A model generated the notes under the pieces. It was not told where the DNA came from, did not search any database, and saw only the letters and a program-made list of their open reading frames with translations. A DNA stretch of 64,000 bases from UBA7396 sp047637875 (lineage in GTDB: Bacteria; Patescibacteriota; Gracilibacteria; BD1-5; UBA6164). The stretch covers positions 1-64,000 of the forward strand of contig JBLJBH010000035.1 of NCBI GenBank assembly GCA_047637875.1, in the 5' to 3' direction. Shown here piece after piece: positions 32,827-43,796 of this stretch (its first letter is position 1; each line of letters begins with the position of its first letter). Both the position numbers and the translations under genes were made by a program.

Positions 32827-34449
32827 TTACTTTTTACTTTCAAATAAATTGGCTTTTATATATTGAAAAGTACCATCAATTACTTCTTTAGTTGAAATAG
32901 TTCAAAGTATTTCTATTTGATTGGTAAGTTTTACAGTATCTTGTTTTACTTTATCAAAATTTGAAAACCAAAAATAAGTAGATATACATAAAAATACTAT
33001 CGCAAAAAATTTAATTCAAATATTCCATTTTTGTCTATAAAAAACATTTGGAGAAACAACTTCAAAATATTTTATACTAGAAAGTGTTAAAATTCATAAA
33101 AATACTCAAATTGGAAAATATAAATATGAAAGTAATAATAATATAAAAATTGATAAAATTATAGAAAATCAAACTTGTATTTTTTCTAAAGTTCTTGATT
33201 TATTTTCATAATTTAAAAATACTTCTAATTGATTAAAAAACATATATATTTTTTTGTATTCACTATAATTATTTGAAAAAATAAATAATAGTAAATATTT
33301 CATTTTGTATAAATCTTTTTTTCTTAAAGAGAGTTTTTCACTAATTGTATAATAAACTATTGGTAATAGAAAAAAACTAAATAAATTATTATTTAATTCT
33401 AAAATAATTTCTTTTAAATCATTAATTTGTTTATATTCTTCTTGAATATATTGAGCTTCTGGACTAATAGCTTCAACTATTTTAAATTCTCATGCTAACA
33501 TAGAATAAGTATCTTTATTTAAAAAATTCTTACTTGATTCACTATAAAAAATATTTTTTACTTCTGGATAATATAAATCTATCATTTTTCTTTTAATATA
33601 TTTCCAAAAAATAGCTCTATCTACTTGATTTAATACTGATAATATTTCATTTATTTGAATATAAAAAGTAGATCTTATGCTAATATATTTTTCTATCAAA
33701 TCATCAACACAAAGCTTTATATCTGAAAAATATTCTCAAGAGATAGTGTTTTTTATTTCATTAAATGAATCATCTGAAGTATAGCTTGAAAATATCTTTA
33801 AAATAACTTTTGAAACATCATTGAAGTCTAAATTTGTTTTATCAATTTTTAAAATAAAATTATCTAAAAACATTGATTTTTTTGTTTCATCAAGTTGTAA
33901 ATAAATTTTTTCTATGAAATGTTCTATAAAATCTTCTCTTAAATTTATATCAAAATTCATTTTATCTATTTGAAATAATTCAAAAATTTCTTTTATATCA
34001 ATAAATGATATTTTTGAATTATATTTTATTAAAAATTTCCTTATATCATTTTCAGGAGTTTTTTTATACATTTTTAAAAGAGCTTTTGCAAGATATTGTT
34101 TATCTTTATTAAAAATTTTTACAAAAAATAAATAATTTAGTACATCAAAATTTTTAATATCTCTTAGATAAGTTTCACAAACTTCTATCCAAACTTTATG
34201 ATAATTTGTTTGTCTATAAACAGTCATAACGAAAGTCTTTTCATCAGTTGAATCTATTTTAAATCATTCTTTAATTTTTAATGCTAAACAAGATAATATT
34301 TCAGAAAATTTTTCTTTTATATTTTGAGAATTTAGATAAATATGAAGAGGATTTGGTGATTTAAAAAGTTTTAAAAGATCGTCTTTAACTTCATTAAAAT
34401 CCAAATTACATCAGATATTTTTATTTCTAAAAAGATTTGTATTTGACAT
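32827..34449 (-). CDS. Large helical protein with C-terminal membrane helices
   Basis: 540 residues, not recognised. The first 340 residues are helical and soluble (e.g. YLRDIKNFDVLNYLFFVKIF, KALLKMYKKTPENDIRKFL), perhaps an alpha-solenoid. Hydrophobic segments lie near 360-380, 430-458 and 476-500 (GFSIILSIFILLLLSYLYF and IGIKFFAIVFLCISTYFWF). The last 40 residues return to a soluble face. Topology suggests a large cytoplasmic domain tethered to the membrane. Divergent from clpP; separate from the VirD4-like gene by 186 bases. Confidence 0.75.
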
Positions 34450-34518
34450 ATTTTTATATTTATTTTTGTAAATTGTTATAATTATAACATAAAAAGATAT
34501 CAAAAGCAAAATATAAAT

Positions 34519-34548
34519 TTGACTAAAAAATAAATTGTTTTCTAAATA
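34519..34548 (+). promoter_or_regulatory. Candidate clpP promoter
   Basis: TTGACT (34519-34524), 18 bases, then TAAATA (34543-34548), about 78 bases before the clpP ATG. Other AT-rich -10-like sites (e.g. TATAAT near 34577) exist downstream, so the start site is uncertain. Confidence 0.3.
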
Positions 34549-34625
34549 ATATTTTTATAATTTATTTGTAGTTTTTTATTTTTTTATATAATTGAACTAT
34601 ATTTTAATTTTTAAAATAACTTTTT

Positions 34626-35273
34626 ATGACATGAGTAGTTTCAAAAAAGAAATGAACTTGAGTATTATCTCAAAAGAAAAAAGTGATTACTAATACTTTA
34701 ATCCCAACTGTAATTGATAAAGTTCCTGGTTGAGAAAGAGCTTATGATATTTATTCAAGACTTTTAGAGGATAGAATTATATTTTTATGAGAAGCAATTG
34801 ATGCTCATGTAGCAAACACAGTTGTAGCACAATTATTATTTCTAGAAAAACAAGATCCAAAAGCACCAATTACGATTTATGTAAATTCTCCTGGATGACA
34901 TGTAACAGCTGGACTTGCAATATATGATGTGATGCAATACGTACAATGTGATATAATAACTGTTTGTATATGACTTGCTGCTTCTATGGGAAGTATTATA
35001 CTTGCTTGAGGAACAAAAGGAAAAAGATACTCTCTACCAAACTCTGAAATAATGATTCACCAACCTCTTGGTTGAGCTGAATGACAAGCAAAAGATATAA
35101 AAATTGCAGCTGAAAATATTATTGAAACTTGAAATTTACTTTATTCAATTTTAGCTAAACATACTGGGAAAGATATTAAACAAGTTGAAGCTGATTGTGA
35201 TAGAGATAATTATATGAGACCTGAAGATGCTTTAAAATATGGAATTATTGATAAAATAATTAAAAATAAATAA
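34626..35273 (+). CDS. clpP: ATP-dependent Clp protease proteolytic subunit
   Basis: 215 residues. Begins with a basic N-terminus, then NTLIPTVIDKVPGGERAYDIYSRLL. Catalytic triad: Ser in GLAASMGSIIL, His in IMIHQPLGGAEG, Asp in DCDRDNYM. Also ITIYVNSPGGHVTAGLAIYD and the end LKYGIIDKIIKNK. ClpP forms a 14-mer barrel fed by ClpX/ClpA/ClpC, none of which is here. Many GG motifs are encoded TGA, GGA-TGA or GGT-TGA, confirming the code. Monocistronic with its own hairpin. Confidence 0.96.
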
Positions 35274-35299
35274 AAAAATCGTGAAATTCACGATTTTTT
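35273..35299. terminator. Bidirectional terminator after clpP
   Basis: AAAAAAATCGTGAA and TTCACGATTTTTTT arms nearly back to back, between the clpP stop and the convergent stop at 35299. Same TCGTGAA core as the hairpin at 17303. Confidence 0.85.
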
Positions 35300-38200
35300 T
35301 ATTTTATTCTAAATAATACCATCCATCAATGTCATACATAATTTTGAAAAAATTGCACTAATTCATCTTGTGATTTTATTTCATTTTGTTTTAGATAGTT
35401 ATATATTGGTAATAAATAAGAATAATTATTTTCATCAATTTTTCCTTCTTCATTTACATACTCAATTATTTCTTTATAACAATCTAATTGTTTTTCTCAT
35501 CTATTAACTATTTTTCAATCTTCGGTATAACTTTCATAATTCACTCAAGCAAATCTTTTAAAAGTATTTAAATCATCTGTAGTTTTCTCAGATTTATTGT
35601 AATTTTCTAATCATATTTTTAAACAAATACTATCAGAATGAACCAATTCTAATTTTTCAGAAGTAAAAGTTTTTAATAAATTCTCATATCTTCTAGTTAA
35701 ATTTTTTGAAGGATCTTTATCAATTGTTGCAGCATTTAAATCAACCAAAAAGTAATTAACTCATATTTTTTTCATTCTATCAACTCAAATATCTATAGAA
35801 CTTTCATCATAAAAATATTTATCAAAGCTAAATATCAAACTATCTTCTAAAAGTCTTGAATTGTTACTTGCTATAAAATATTTTAAAAATGTTCATATTC
35901 TATAAATTCATAAATCATTTTTTAAATCTTTTTCTGGATATAAAACTTTTTTATAAATTTTACTTCTAATTTGTGAAGCTTCTTTTTTAACTTTATTTAT
36001 ATCAAGATTTCCATCTTGATTTTCAATTCTACCTATTTCTTTTAAAGCTTCATTTAAAGCAATTAATTTTGTAATATTATTTTGATCTAGAATACTTTTT
36101 AATTTTTCATTTTTTGTAGAAGAAATAATATTTTTAACTATTTCAGTTTCTTTTTCATTTTTAATATTTAGTTCAACTAAAACATTAAAATAATCAGGAT
36201 GTGCATCAAAAATTGCCGTATAATTATCTTGTAATCAAGCTTTATAATTATTATATCAACTAGTTTTTAAATTGTTAAATCAATGTGGAAAAGATGATTG
36301 AAAAAAGTAAATACTTACAATAACTAAAACTACAATACTTCCAAAAAATTTAAAAAATAATTCTTTATCTTCTGATTCTTTATTATATCATGATAGATAA
36401 AAGATTCATATAGCAAAAGCAAAAAGTAAAACATAATACATTGAAATTCAATACCAAACAACTCAAAATGCTGAGATAGTCCATAAAAATATATAAAATA
36501 CTCCAAATATTAAGTTCATTTTAAATAACACAGAATGTTTATCTTTATTTAAACTATATATCAAATATAAAAATGGAATTAAGAAAAATATTCAAATAAC
36601 TATATATCAAAATGGTAAATTAAAATTTGAAAATATATTTGTAAAATAATTATTTACACTTGGAATAAAAAATAAACTAAAAGTAAATAATAGATAAGCA
36701 AATGTTCAAATAGCAAATCAAACTGATTTATAAGATAAAAATAAAATTAATGGAGCTAATGCTAAAAATATATAAGTTATGTCAGTAAATTCTCATTTTT
36801 GATTTACTTGCATAGTTAAATTATATGGGAGTTTTAGATAATTATTAACTCATTTTTCATATCAGAAATACCTTCAAAAATCTTCATTTGCAGTAGTTCA
36901 TGATTCTGTTATTGATGTATTTTTTGCTTTATTTTCAATTTCTTTTAATTCTTCAGAAGTATAAATTTTTGTATAATCTATTTTAAAGTTATCAGTTTTT
37001 CAAGAAATAATTGAAGAAACACTTATTTTTTGAGTATCATAAATATTTTTAACTCACCAAGGTAAAATTCAAGAAACAACTCAAACCAAAAATACTCATA
37101 AAATAACTAAGAAATTTTTAAAAGATTTTAGAGAATATTTATTTATACTGTATAAAAATAAACTTATTCAAAGTAAAATTCATCATATAAACACATTATT
37201 TATCAAATCTTTATCATCTTTTGGATAAACAACATTCATCATTGACCAAAGTCATCATTTTGTAAAAATTGCTATATAAATTGATAAATAAGAAAAAAAT
37301 CAAGCAATTCAAAGTTTTGAATAAAAAATTATTCAAATAATTCAAGATATTAAAAGTAGTGATATAACTTTAATAGAAAAAGCTAATCAAGCTAATATTC
37401 AAATAATAAATAAATAAATTAAATAAGTTTTATTTGAAAAAATATCTTCTCAGATATGTATATATTTTGTAAAATATGAAATAAATCAGTTTTTTGTTTC
37501 TTTTTTATAGGTTACTTCTAAAGTTTCATTTTCACTATCTTTACTAGTAGTTATAGAAACTCATCAAATATTTTTTTCATTTTTATATCATAAATATTTT
37601 AAAAATATATAATAAGTCATATATAAAGCTATTCCAGAAAAAAAGAAAAGTGCAGGGTCTAATTTCATATCTTTAGCTTGTTGAAAAACAATCATTGGCA
37701 TTGCTAAAAATATCACTCAAGCTAAAAGTGGAATATTTATAAAAGTATTTTTTTCTGATTTTAATAAATCTTTAAAAGTTAAAACTATTAATAATAAAGA
37801 TAAAACTCATCAAACATTATTAAGAAAAAATGCCTGAGTTCCAGAAGATAACATATATCAAATTCCAGTGAAAACTTGCCAAGTATAAATTGATCCTAAA
37901 TTCAAAATATCTCCAGAAGCTGACATTAGATTTGGAAAATTCATATAAACTCATAAATCATCCCAACCTATTGGTAGAGGTCTAACAATACTTATAAAAT
38001 TTATACTTATTAAAAAAGATGCTACTATAAACAAAAATTCACTTGATAATAAATACAAATTTATTTTTGAAAATATAGATGATTTTGGGTCAGAAAAACT
38101 ATGATCTGGGACTTTTATTTCATATTTTAAAACTCACACACAAACTCAAACAAATTCTTTATAAGAAAGTCATATCATTGAAATTAATATACCAAAAACA

Positions 38201-38700
38201 GCATATAAATTATAAAGTCCAAAAAAACCAAAAATAGTTAACAAAGTTATAAAAACAAAAAATCAAACTCAAATAGAGCTTAAAAATTTAAAAGTATCAG
38301 TTTCTTCAGAAAATCATTTTATTTTTCAAAGTAAATATTTTCAAAAAGAAATAAAAGAAAAAACAAAAAGTATTGGAAAAAATAAATATCCTATAATACT
38401 AAAAAATAAAGTAAATCAAAAATTTCAACTACTTCAATTTAGTGTAAAAAATAAAACAGAAAGCAAAAGTAATTGTATTAAAAAGAAAAAAAACAATTTT
38501 ATAGGAGTAAAAATTAATTCTTTTTTATTTAATATGTAATTGTATCATTTATAAAAAAAGTATACTAACATCATAATTATGATGTATCAAGTATATCATT
38601 GGAAAGATTCTATATGAAAACTAAATTTATAATAATATGTAAAAATTACTATAAAAGAAAACAAAACTAAAAACAAAAGTTTAAATAAATATGATAACAT
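35299..38700 (-). CDS. Very large polytopic membrane protein, GT-C-like
   Basis: 1133 residues with well over 20 hydrophobic segments. Near residue 246, after a membrane helix, comes RPLPIGWDDLGVYMNFPNLM, and then GSIYTWQVFTGIGYMLSS; an acidic DD in the first large outer loop is the hallmark of GT-C (lipid-phosphosugar-dependent) glycosyltransferases such as PMT, ArnT and STT3. Later there is a soluble region (NKAKNTSITESGTTANED near 620), more helices, and a C-terminal soluble domain of about 300 residues with NYFLVDLNAATIDKDPS. It is divergent from a Wzx flippase and opens the polysaccharide island. GT-C assignment rests on motif, topology and context; the acceptor may be glycan or protein. 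Confidence 0.72.
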
Positions 38701-38827
38701 AAATCAATTTTTTAAGATTTAAAACAATTTCATTTTATAATAAAAAATTATTTGTAAAGAAAAAAGTTGAAAAATAATAAATAAACATAATATAAATTAA
38801 ATAAAAAATTAATAATCCCCTATTTTT

Positions 38828-40345
38828 ATGATTGAACAACATAATTCTTTAGCTGAAAAATTTTTAAAAAAATGAATTTGGTTATACATTTTTTCTTTTA
38901 TTATAGCTCCAATTTGATATATTATAAAAATAATTATTTCTGGAGATTTAAGTGTAAGTGAAATATGAATTATTTATTGAGTAATGAGTTTAATGGTTTT
39001 ACTTTCAGCTTTTAATGATTTTTGAATGAATGAAAGTTTAAAAAAATTTGTTCCAGAATTTATCACAAAAAAACAATATGATAAAGTTATTTCTATATTG
39101 TTTTATTCAATTATTATTCAATTTATAAGCTGAATAATAATTTTTTTATTTTTTTATTTTTGAGCTGAATTTTTATCAGTTAATTATTTTAAAGATCCTT
39201 TAAGTGAGAAAGTTGTAAAAATATTTGCTTTTTTCTTTTTATGATACAATTTTTTCCAAGTTATAAATACTTTTTTTCTAGCTGTGCAAGATACTTTTAT
39301 GCAAAAAATAACAGAATTTTTTAGAATGTTATTTGTACTTTTTTTCACTATTTATTTATTTTTAACAAGTGCTTGAGATATTTTTACTTATTCTATGAGT
39401 TGGATTTGAGGACTTTATATATGAATAATTGCTTCAATAATCATTTTTTACAAAAAATATTATATAAAATACCTAAAAAATTCTCACATACTTTTAGACA
39501 AAGATTTATTTAAAACTATATTTAAATATGCTGTAATGGTTTTTTTATGAGCACAAGCTTCAACTATACTTAGTCAAATAGATATGCAAATGATTATTTA
39601 TATGCTTTGAAATACTGATGCTTGATACTATACAAATTATTTAAGTATTATATGAATACCTTTTATGATAATTGGTCCGATTTTTGCTTTTTTACTTCCA
39701 GTTTTTTCTGAAATGATTGCAAAAGAGCAACAGGAAAAAATAAAACTTATAAAAAGTATTTTTACAAAAAACTTTTTATCTTTTTCAATTTGTTTTTCTA
39801 TATTATTTTTAGTTTTTGCAACTGTTATTGCTACTATTTTATTTTGAGATAAATTTTTAAATTCTTGAATTATTTTACAATACTCAGTTTTATTTTTGAG
39901 TTTTAACTTTTTATTACAAATCAATTTCAATATACTAGCAGCAAATGGGAAAGTAAAAGAAAGACTAAATATCATTTTGATAGCTATAGTTTTTAATACT
40001 ATTACAAATATTTTTTTCATAAAAACCATTTGAGTAGCTTGAGCCGCAATTGCTACATGACTTTGATGGTTACTTATTTATGTTTTATCAGAAATAAAAC
40101 TAAAAGAGTTTTATACACCTTTTGATTATAAATATTTATTAAAAAATATTTTAGTTTTTAGTGTAGTTTGAGTCTTGATGTATGTATTTTTAAATCCTTT
40201 GTTTGATAGTATAAACAATAGAATTTATGAATTTTTCTTACTTGTTTTTATTTCAATTATATATTTTTCTATTTACTTTTTTGTAAATATTTGAGATTTT
40301 AAATATTTTTACAAAGAAATAAAAGCAATTAAAAGTTGAAAATAA
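38828..40345 (+). CDS. Wzx-type polysaccharide flippase (MATE/MVF-like)
   Basis: 505 residues with about 14 membrane helices. N-terminal FLKKGIWLYIFSFIIAPIGYIIKII and the stretch GVMSLMVLLSAFNDFGMNESLKKFVPEF match the polysaccharide biosynthesis (PST/Wzx) family. Wzx moves undecaprenyl-linked repeat units to the outer face. The second half has LILQYSVLFLSFNFLLQI. Followed by ugd and glycosyltransferases on the same strand, which supports a glycan-export role. No Wzy polymerase is recognised, unless the 1133-residue neighbour fills that role. Confidence 0.88.
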
Positions 40346-40392
40346 ATAGATAATAAATATATTAAAATAAAGAAAATAATAATTATAAGCAT

Positions 40393-41808
40393 ATGAAAAT
40401 AAGTATTTTTGGAACATGATACGTAGGACTTGTTAGTTGAGCTTGTTTTGCTGAACTTTGACACGAAGTGATGTGTGTAGATATTGATGAAAAAAAGATT
40501 GAAAATCTAAAAAATTGAATTATCCCAATTTATGAACCAGAGCTTGAGGAAATTGTTAAAAGAAATTATCATAATGGTAGATTACATTTTACAACTGATG
40601 GAAAAAGCGCAATAAATTTTTGAAGTGTTATTTTTAATTGAGTTTGAACTCCACCAGATAGTGAAAATTGAAACAAAGCAGATTTAAAATATGTTTATGA
40701 AGTAGCAAAAACTATCTGAGAAAATTTAAGCGAATACAAATTACTTGTAAATAAATCAACAGTTCCTGTTTGAACTGGAAAAAATTGTAGAGATATTATA
40801 AAAAAAGAACTTCAAAAAAGATCAAAAGATATAGATTTTGATGTTGCATCAAATCCAGAATTTTTAAGAGAATGAAACGCTATTTTTGATTTTTTCAATC
40901 CTGATAGAATCATACTTTGAGTTCAAAATGAAAAATCAAAACTTTTACTTGAAGAACTTTATAAACCACTTTCAAACAAAACTCAAATCATCTGGACAGA
41001 TATAAAATCAGCTGAAATCATAAAATATGCTTCAAATGCATTTTTAGCTACAAAAATAAGTTTTATAAACGAAATAGCAAATTTTGCAGAACTTGTTTGA
41101 GGAAATATTTCTGATATAAGTAAATGAATGTGAGCTGATGAAAGGATTTGAGATAAGTTTTTAGAGGCTTGAATTTGATACTGAGGAAGCTGTTTTCCAA
41201 AAGATATAAAAGCTTTTATAGAAACTGGAAAAGATTATGGTTTTGATTTTAAAATCATCTCTCAAACTGAAGAAGTAAATACAAAACAAAAAACTATTGT
41301 TGTTGATAAACTTTTAAAAATTTTAAAATCCTTCCCTTCTCCATTACATTCCGAAGGACTTCCTTTGAAAAAGGAAGAAATTAAGGATGATGATTTATTA
41401 AAATGAAAAACTATTTCTATTTGGTGACTTGCTTTTAAACCAAATACTGATGATATAAGAGAAGCTTCGAGTTTATATGTAATTGAAAGACTTTTATCTT
41501 TATGAGTAAAAGAAATTCATGCTTATGACCCAATATGTATAGAAAACATAAAAAAAGTATTTAAAGATGAAAAAAGACTTATTTTACACTCAAATTCTTA
41601 TGATGCTTTAGAAAATAGTGATTGACTTATTATTTTAACAGAATGGAATGAGTTTAAAAATCCAGATATAAAAAAGATGAAGAAACTTATGAAACAAAAT
41701 ATCATAATTGACTGAAGAAATATTTGGATAGACAAAGATTTAGAACAAGAATGATTTGAATACAGATGTGTGTGAAAAACTATTAAAAAAACTTTAAACT
41801 TTGATTAA
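40393..41808 (+). CDS. ugd: UDP-glucose 6-dehydrogenase
   Basis: 471 residues, slightly long. NAD domain GTGYVGLVSGACFAELGHEV, then YEPELEEIV, NKSTVPVGTG, NPEFLREGNAIFDFFNPDRIILG, catalytic Cys in GYGGSCFPKDIKA, and C-terminal WGLAFKPNTDDIREASS. It oxidises UDP-glucose to UDP-glucuronate in the cytosol for glycan synthesis. Odd: between LLKILKS and GKTISIWGL there is an extra segment FPSPLHSEGLPLKKEEIKDD encoded by a palindromic element (see repeat at 41328). It falls at the loop leading into the C-terminal domain where ordinary Ugd has just a few residues, so function is probably kept. Confidence 0.94.
41328..41388 (+). repeat. Palindromic element inserted in frame in ugd
   Basis: Ends ATCCTT (41328-41333) and AAGGAT (41383-41388) are inverted. 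Inside is hairpin CTTCCTTT-GA-AAAAGGAAG (near 41359-41378). Base composition (CCTTCCCTTCTCC) differs sharply from the flanks. It shares motifs with the 41830 element and the galE insertion, and is translated as about 20 added residues. Confidence 0.7.
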
Positions 41809-41829
41809 AAATCCCTCCAACCTCCATTT

Positions 41830-41944
41830 AAAATAATCCCTCCCCCTTACGGGTACTCCCTTTGGGAAAGGGAGATGAAAATGGAAAATTATTAAATCTC
41901 CCTTTTTAGAAAGGCGAAGTGGCTGAAAGCCGAGGGATTATTTT
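41830..41944. mobile_element. 115-bp MITE/REP-like element with 13-bp terminal inverted repeats
   Basis: AAAATAATCCCTC (41830-41842) and GAGGGATTATTTT (41932-41944) are perfect inverted repeats. Between them are ACTCCCTTT-GGG-AAAGGGAGA, a second CTCCCTTTTTAGAAAGG hairpin, and a G/C-rich stretch (GGCGAAGTGGCTGAAAGCC). No coding capacity. It occupies almost all of the ugd-glycosyltransferase gap (41809-41964). A partial related string AATCCCTCCAACCTCC lies just before it (41813-41825). Non-autonomous mobile element or REP-like repeat is the likely class; no transposase is in the window. Confidence 0.75.
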
Positions 41945-41964
41945 ACTTATTAACTCTAACCTTT

Positions 41965-42921
41965 ATGAAACTAATTATTCAAATTCCTTGTTTTAATGAG
42001 GAAGAAACACTTTTGTCAGTTTTAGAAGAACTTCCTACAAAAATTGAAGGAATTGATGAAATAGAAACTATGATTATAGATGATGGTTCTAGTGATAAAA
42101 CTATAGAAATCGCAACAAAGTTTGGAGTTGATTACGTAGTAAAACATATTTGAAATAAATGACTAGGAAATGCTTTTAAATCATGAGTTCATAAAGCTCT
42201 TTTAGAGTGAGCTCATATTTTGGTAAATACTGATTGAGATAATCAATACCCTTCTAAATATATTGCTGATTTAGTAAAACCAATTATTGAATGAAATGCT
42301 GATATCGTTATGGGAAATAGACAAACTGCTAAAATAACTCATTTTTCTATTATAAAGAAATTTTTTCAGTGGCTTGGAAGTTTTATGGTAAGACTTCTGT
42401 CTGGAACTACTGTTCCTGATAGTGTTTCTGGATTTAGAGCTTATTCTCGTGAAGCACTTTTAAAAATAAATGTAACTTCAGATTTTTCTTATGCTGTTGA
42501 TACTCTCATACAAGCTGGAAATAAAAAAATTAAAATTGTAGATGTAAATATCACAACTAACAGACCAACTCGTCCTTCAAGACTTTTTAAAAATATGTGG
42601 CATCACATTTATAAAACTACTCAAATAATGCTTAGAGTGTATTCTATGTACAATCCTTTGAGATTATTTTTCGTGCTTTGAACTCCATTTTTTGTACTTG
42701 GAGTTATAGGTTTAACTAGATTTATGTATTTTTATATGATAAATCCTGTTGATACTGGAAAAGTTCAATCACTTGTGGTTTCTTGAGCTTTTTTAGCAAT
42801 TGCTATACAATTTTTTGCTTTATGAATTATTTGAGATTTGATAGCTAAAAACAGAAGACTTATAGAAGATGATTTATATCTGACAAAAAAGCAGTATTAC
42901 GAAAAATTTAAAGGGTATTAA
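41965..42921 (+). CDS. Polyprenyl-phosphate glycosyltransferase (GT2, DPM-like)
   Basis: 318 residues. GT-A fold of family 2: LIIQIPCFNEEETLLSVLEEL, METMIIDDGSSDKTIEIA-type DXD-preceding strand, HILVNTDGDNQYPSKYIADL (DGD metal site) and DSVSGFRAYSREALLKI. Two C-terminal membrane helices (FFVLGVIGLTRFMYFYMI and GAFLAIAIQFFALGIIGDLIA) as in bactoprenyl/dolichol-phosphate sugar transferases. It likely loads a sugar onto polyprenyl phosphate, which would supply the GT-C-like protein at 35299. The stop TAA falls at the edge of the 86-bp repeat. Confidence 0.9.
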
Positions 42922-43003
42922 AACTTGATTTTTCAAGTTTTTTTTATGAGTAAATTTTGCATTTAGGAAAATATATCTATAATAAAATAAATTTAATTTT
43001 TAA
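42918..43003 (+). repeat. 86-bp terminator-promoter repeat, copy 1
   Basis: Begins TTAAAACTTGATTTTTCAAG, a hairpin (AAAACTTGA/TCAAGTTTT) followed by TTTTTTT: terminator for the glycosyltransferase. It continues through TTTTGC and TATAAT (in CTATAATAAAAT), a promoter for the antitoxin gene, and ends ATTTAATTTTTAA. Copy 2 at 43478 differs at only 3 bases; a 31-base terminator-only piece is at 44070. Confidence 0.85.
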
Positions 43004-43014
43004 TTTTTAAAAAT

Positions 43015-43188
43015 ATGTTAAGTCAAGAAGCTATAGAAGATTTAAAAAAAGATTGTACTTTTGAAGAAATTCAACAAATACAAGAAAGTTTAAGACATTT
43101 TGAAGAAACTTGAATCAGTTATTCAAAAGAAGAGGCTTTTGAAATTGTAAATAATACGGTATTTTCTAAATATAAAGCTCATGTATAA
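43015..43188 (+). CDS. Putative antitoxin of ParE/RelE-type pair 1
   Basis: 57 residues: helical and acidic (IEDLKKDCTFEEIQQIQESL, GISYSKEEAFEIVNNTVFS). No known antitoxin fold is recognised. Called as antitoxin from position: it is small, just 5' of a ParE/RelE toxin whose start codon overlaps its last 8 bases, and it is behind the promoter repeat. Such antitoxins wrap the toxin and often repress their own promoter. Confidence 0.7.
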
Positions 43189-43450
43189 AGTTATTTTTCT
43201 TGATAAAGCTATTAAGAATTTACAAGAAATTTCTTCTTATATTTCTTTAGATAATGCTTTTCAAGCTAAAAAAGTTTTGGATAGTATATATTCAAGTATT
43301 GAGTATTTAGAAGTATTTCCTTATTTATGAAAAGAAAGAAAAGATTGACTTAGAGAAATAGTTTCAAAACACAAATATAGAATTTTCTATAAAGTAAAAG
43401 AAAATTCAATAATAATAGTTTCAATTTTCAAATATCAAGATTTGTATTAA
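43181..43450 (+). CDS. ParE/RelE family toxin 1
   Basis: 89 residues. MYKVIFLDKAIKNLQEISSY, then AKKVLDSIYSSIEYLEVFPYLG, GLREIVSKHKYRIFYKVKEN and IIIVSIFKYQDLY: the ParE-type pattern (leading strand, two helices, LREIxxxxYRIFYK strand pair). ParE toxins poison DNA gyrase and RelE relatives cut mRNA on ribosomes; the RIFYK core fits either. Overlaps the antitoxin gene by 8 bases (translational coupling). Confidence 0.85.
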
Positions 43451-43477
43451 AAATCACAATTCCCCAACTCCATTGTT

Positions 43478-43563
43478 TTAAAACTTGATTTTTCAAGTTT
43501 TTTTTATGAGTAAATTTTGCATTTATAAAAATATGTCTATAATAAAATAAATTTAATTTTTAA
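43478..43563 (+). repeat. 86-bp terminator-promoter repeat, copy 2
   Basis: Same structure as copy 1, 560 bases downstream, with 3 base differences clustered in the promoter spacer (TTAGGAAAATATATC vs TTATAAAAATATGTC). It ends the toxin 1 transcript and starts that of pair 2. Confidence 0.85.
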
Positions 43564-43573
43564 AAATTATAAA

Positions 43574-43795
43574 ATGGCTGTAGCATTATCAAAAAAAGAT
43601 TTTAAAATTATTTGAAAAAGTATAAAAAATCCAGAAAAAATTATCATTGAATTAGAACAAAAAACTTTAGATTGACTTGTTTGAACTAAAAAAAGATTAG
43701 GGAAAAATAAGTTAGTATCTTCTTGGTTAAATGATAAAAATGCTTGAACTTTAAGTTCCAAAAAAGAAATAAATACTTTTTTAAATGATTTATAA
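43574..43795 (+). CDS. Putative antitoxin of RelE-type pair 2
   Basis: 73 residues: MAVALSKKDFKIIGKSIKN, KIIIELEQKTLDGLVG, basic GTKKRLGKNKLVSSWLNDKN. The basic C-terminal half could contact DNA. No family recognised. Role inferred from its place 1 base ahead of a RelE-type toxin and behind copy 2 of the promoter repeat. Confidence 0.65.
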
Positions 43796-43796
43796 A

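Noticed and set aside
39637..40029. 130-codon minus-strand open frame
   Set aside because: Antisense to the Wzx flippase; the plus frame is open for 505 codons with the family pattern.
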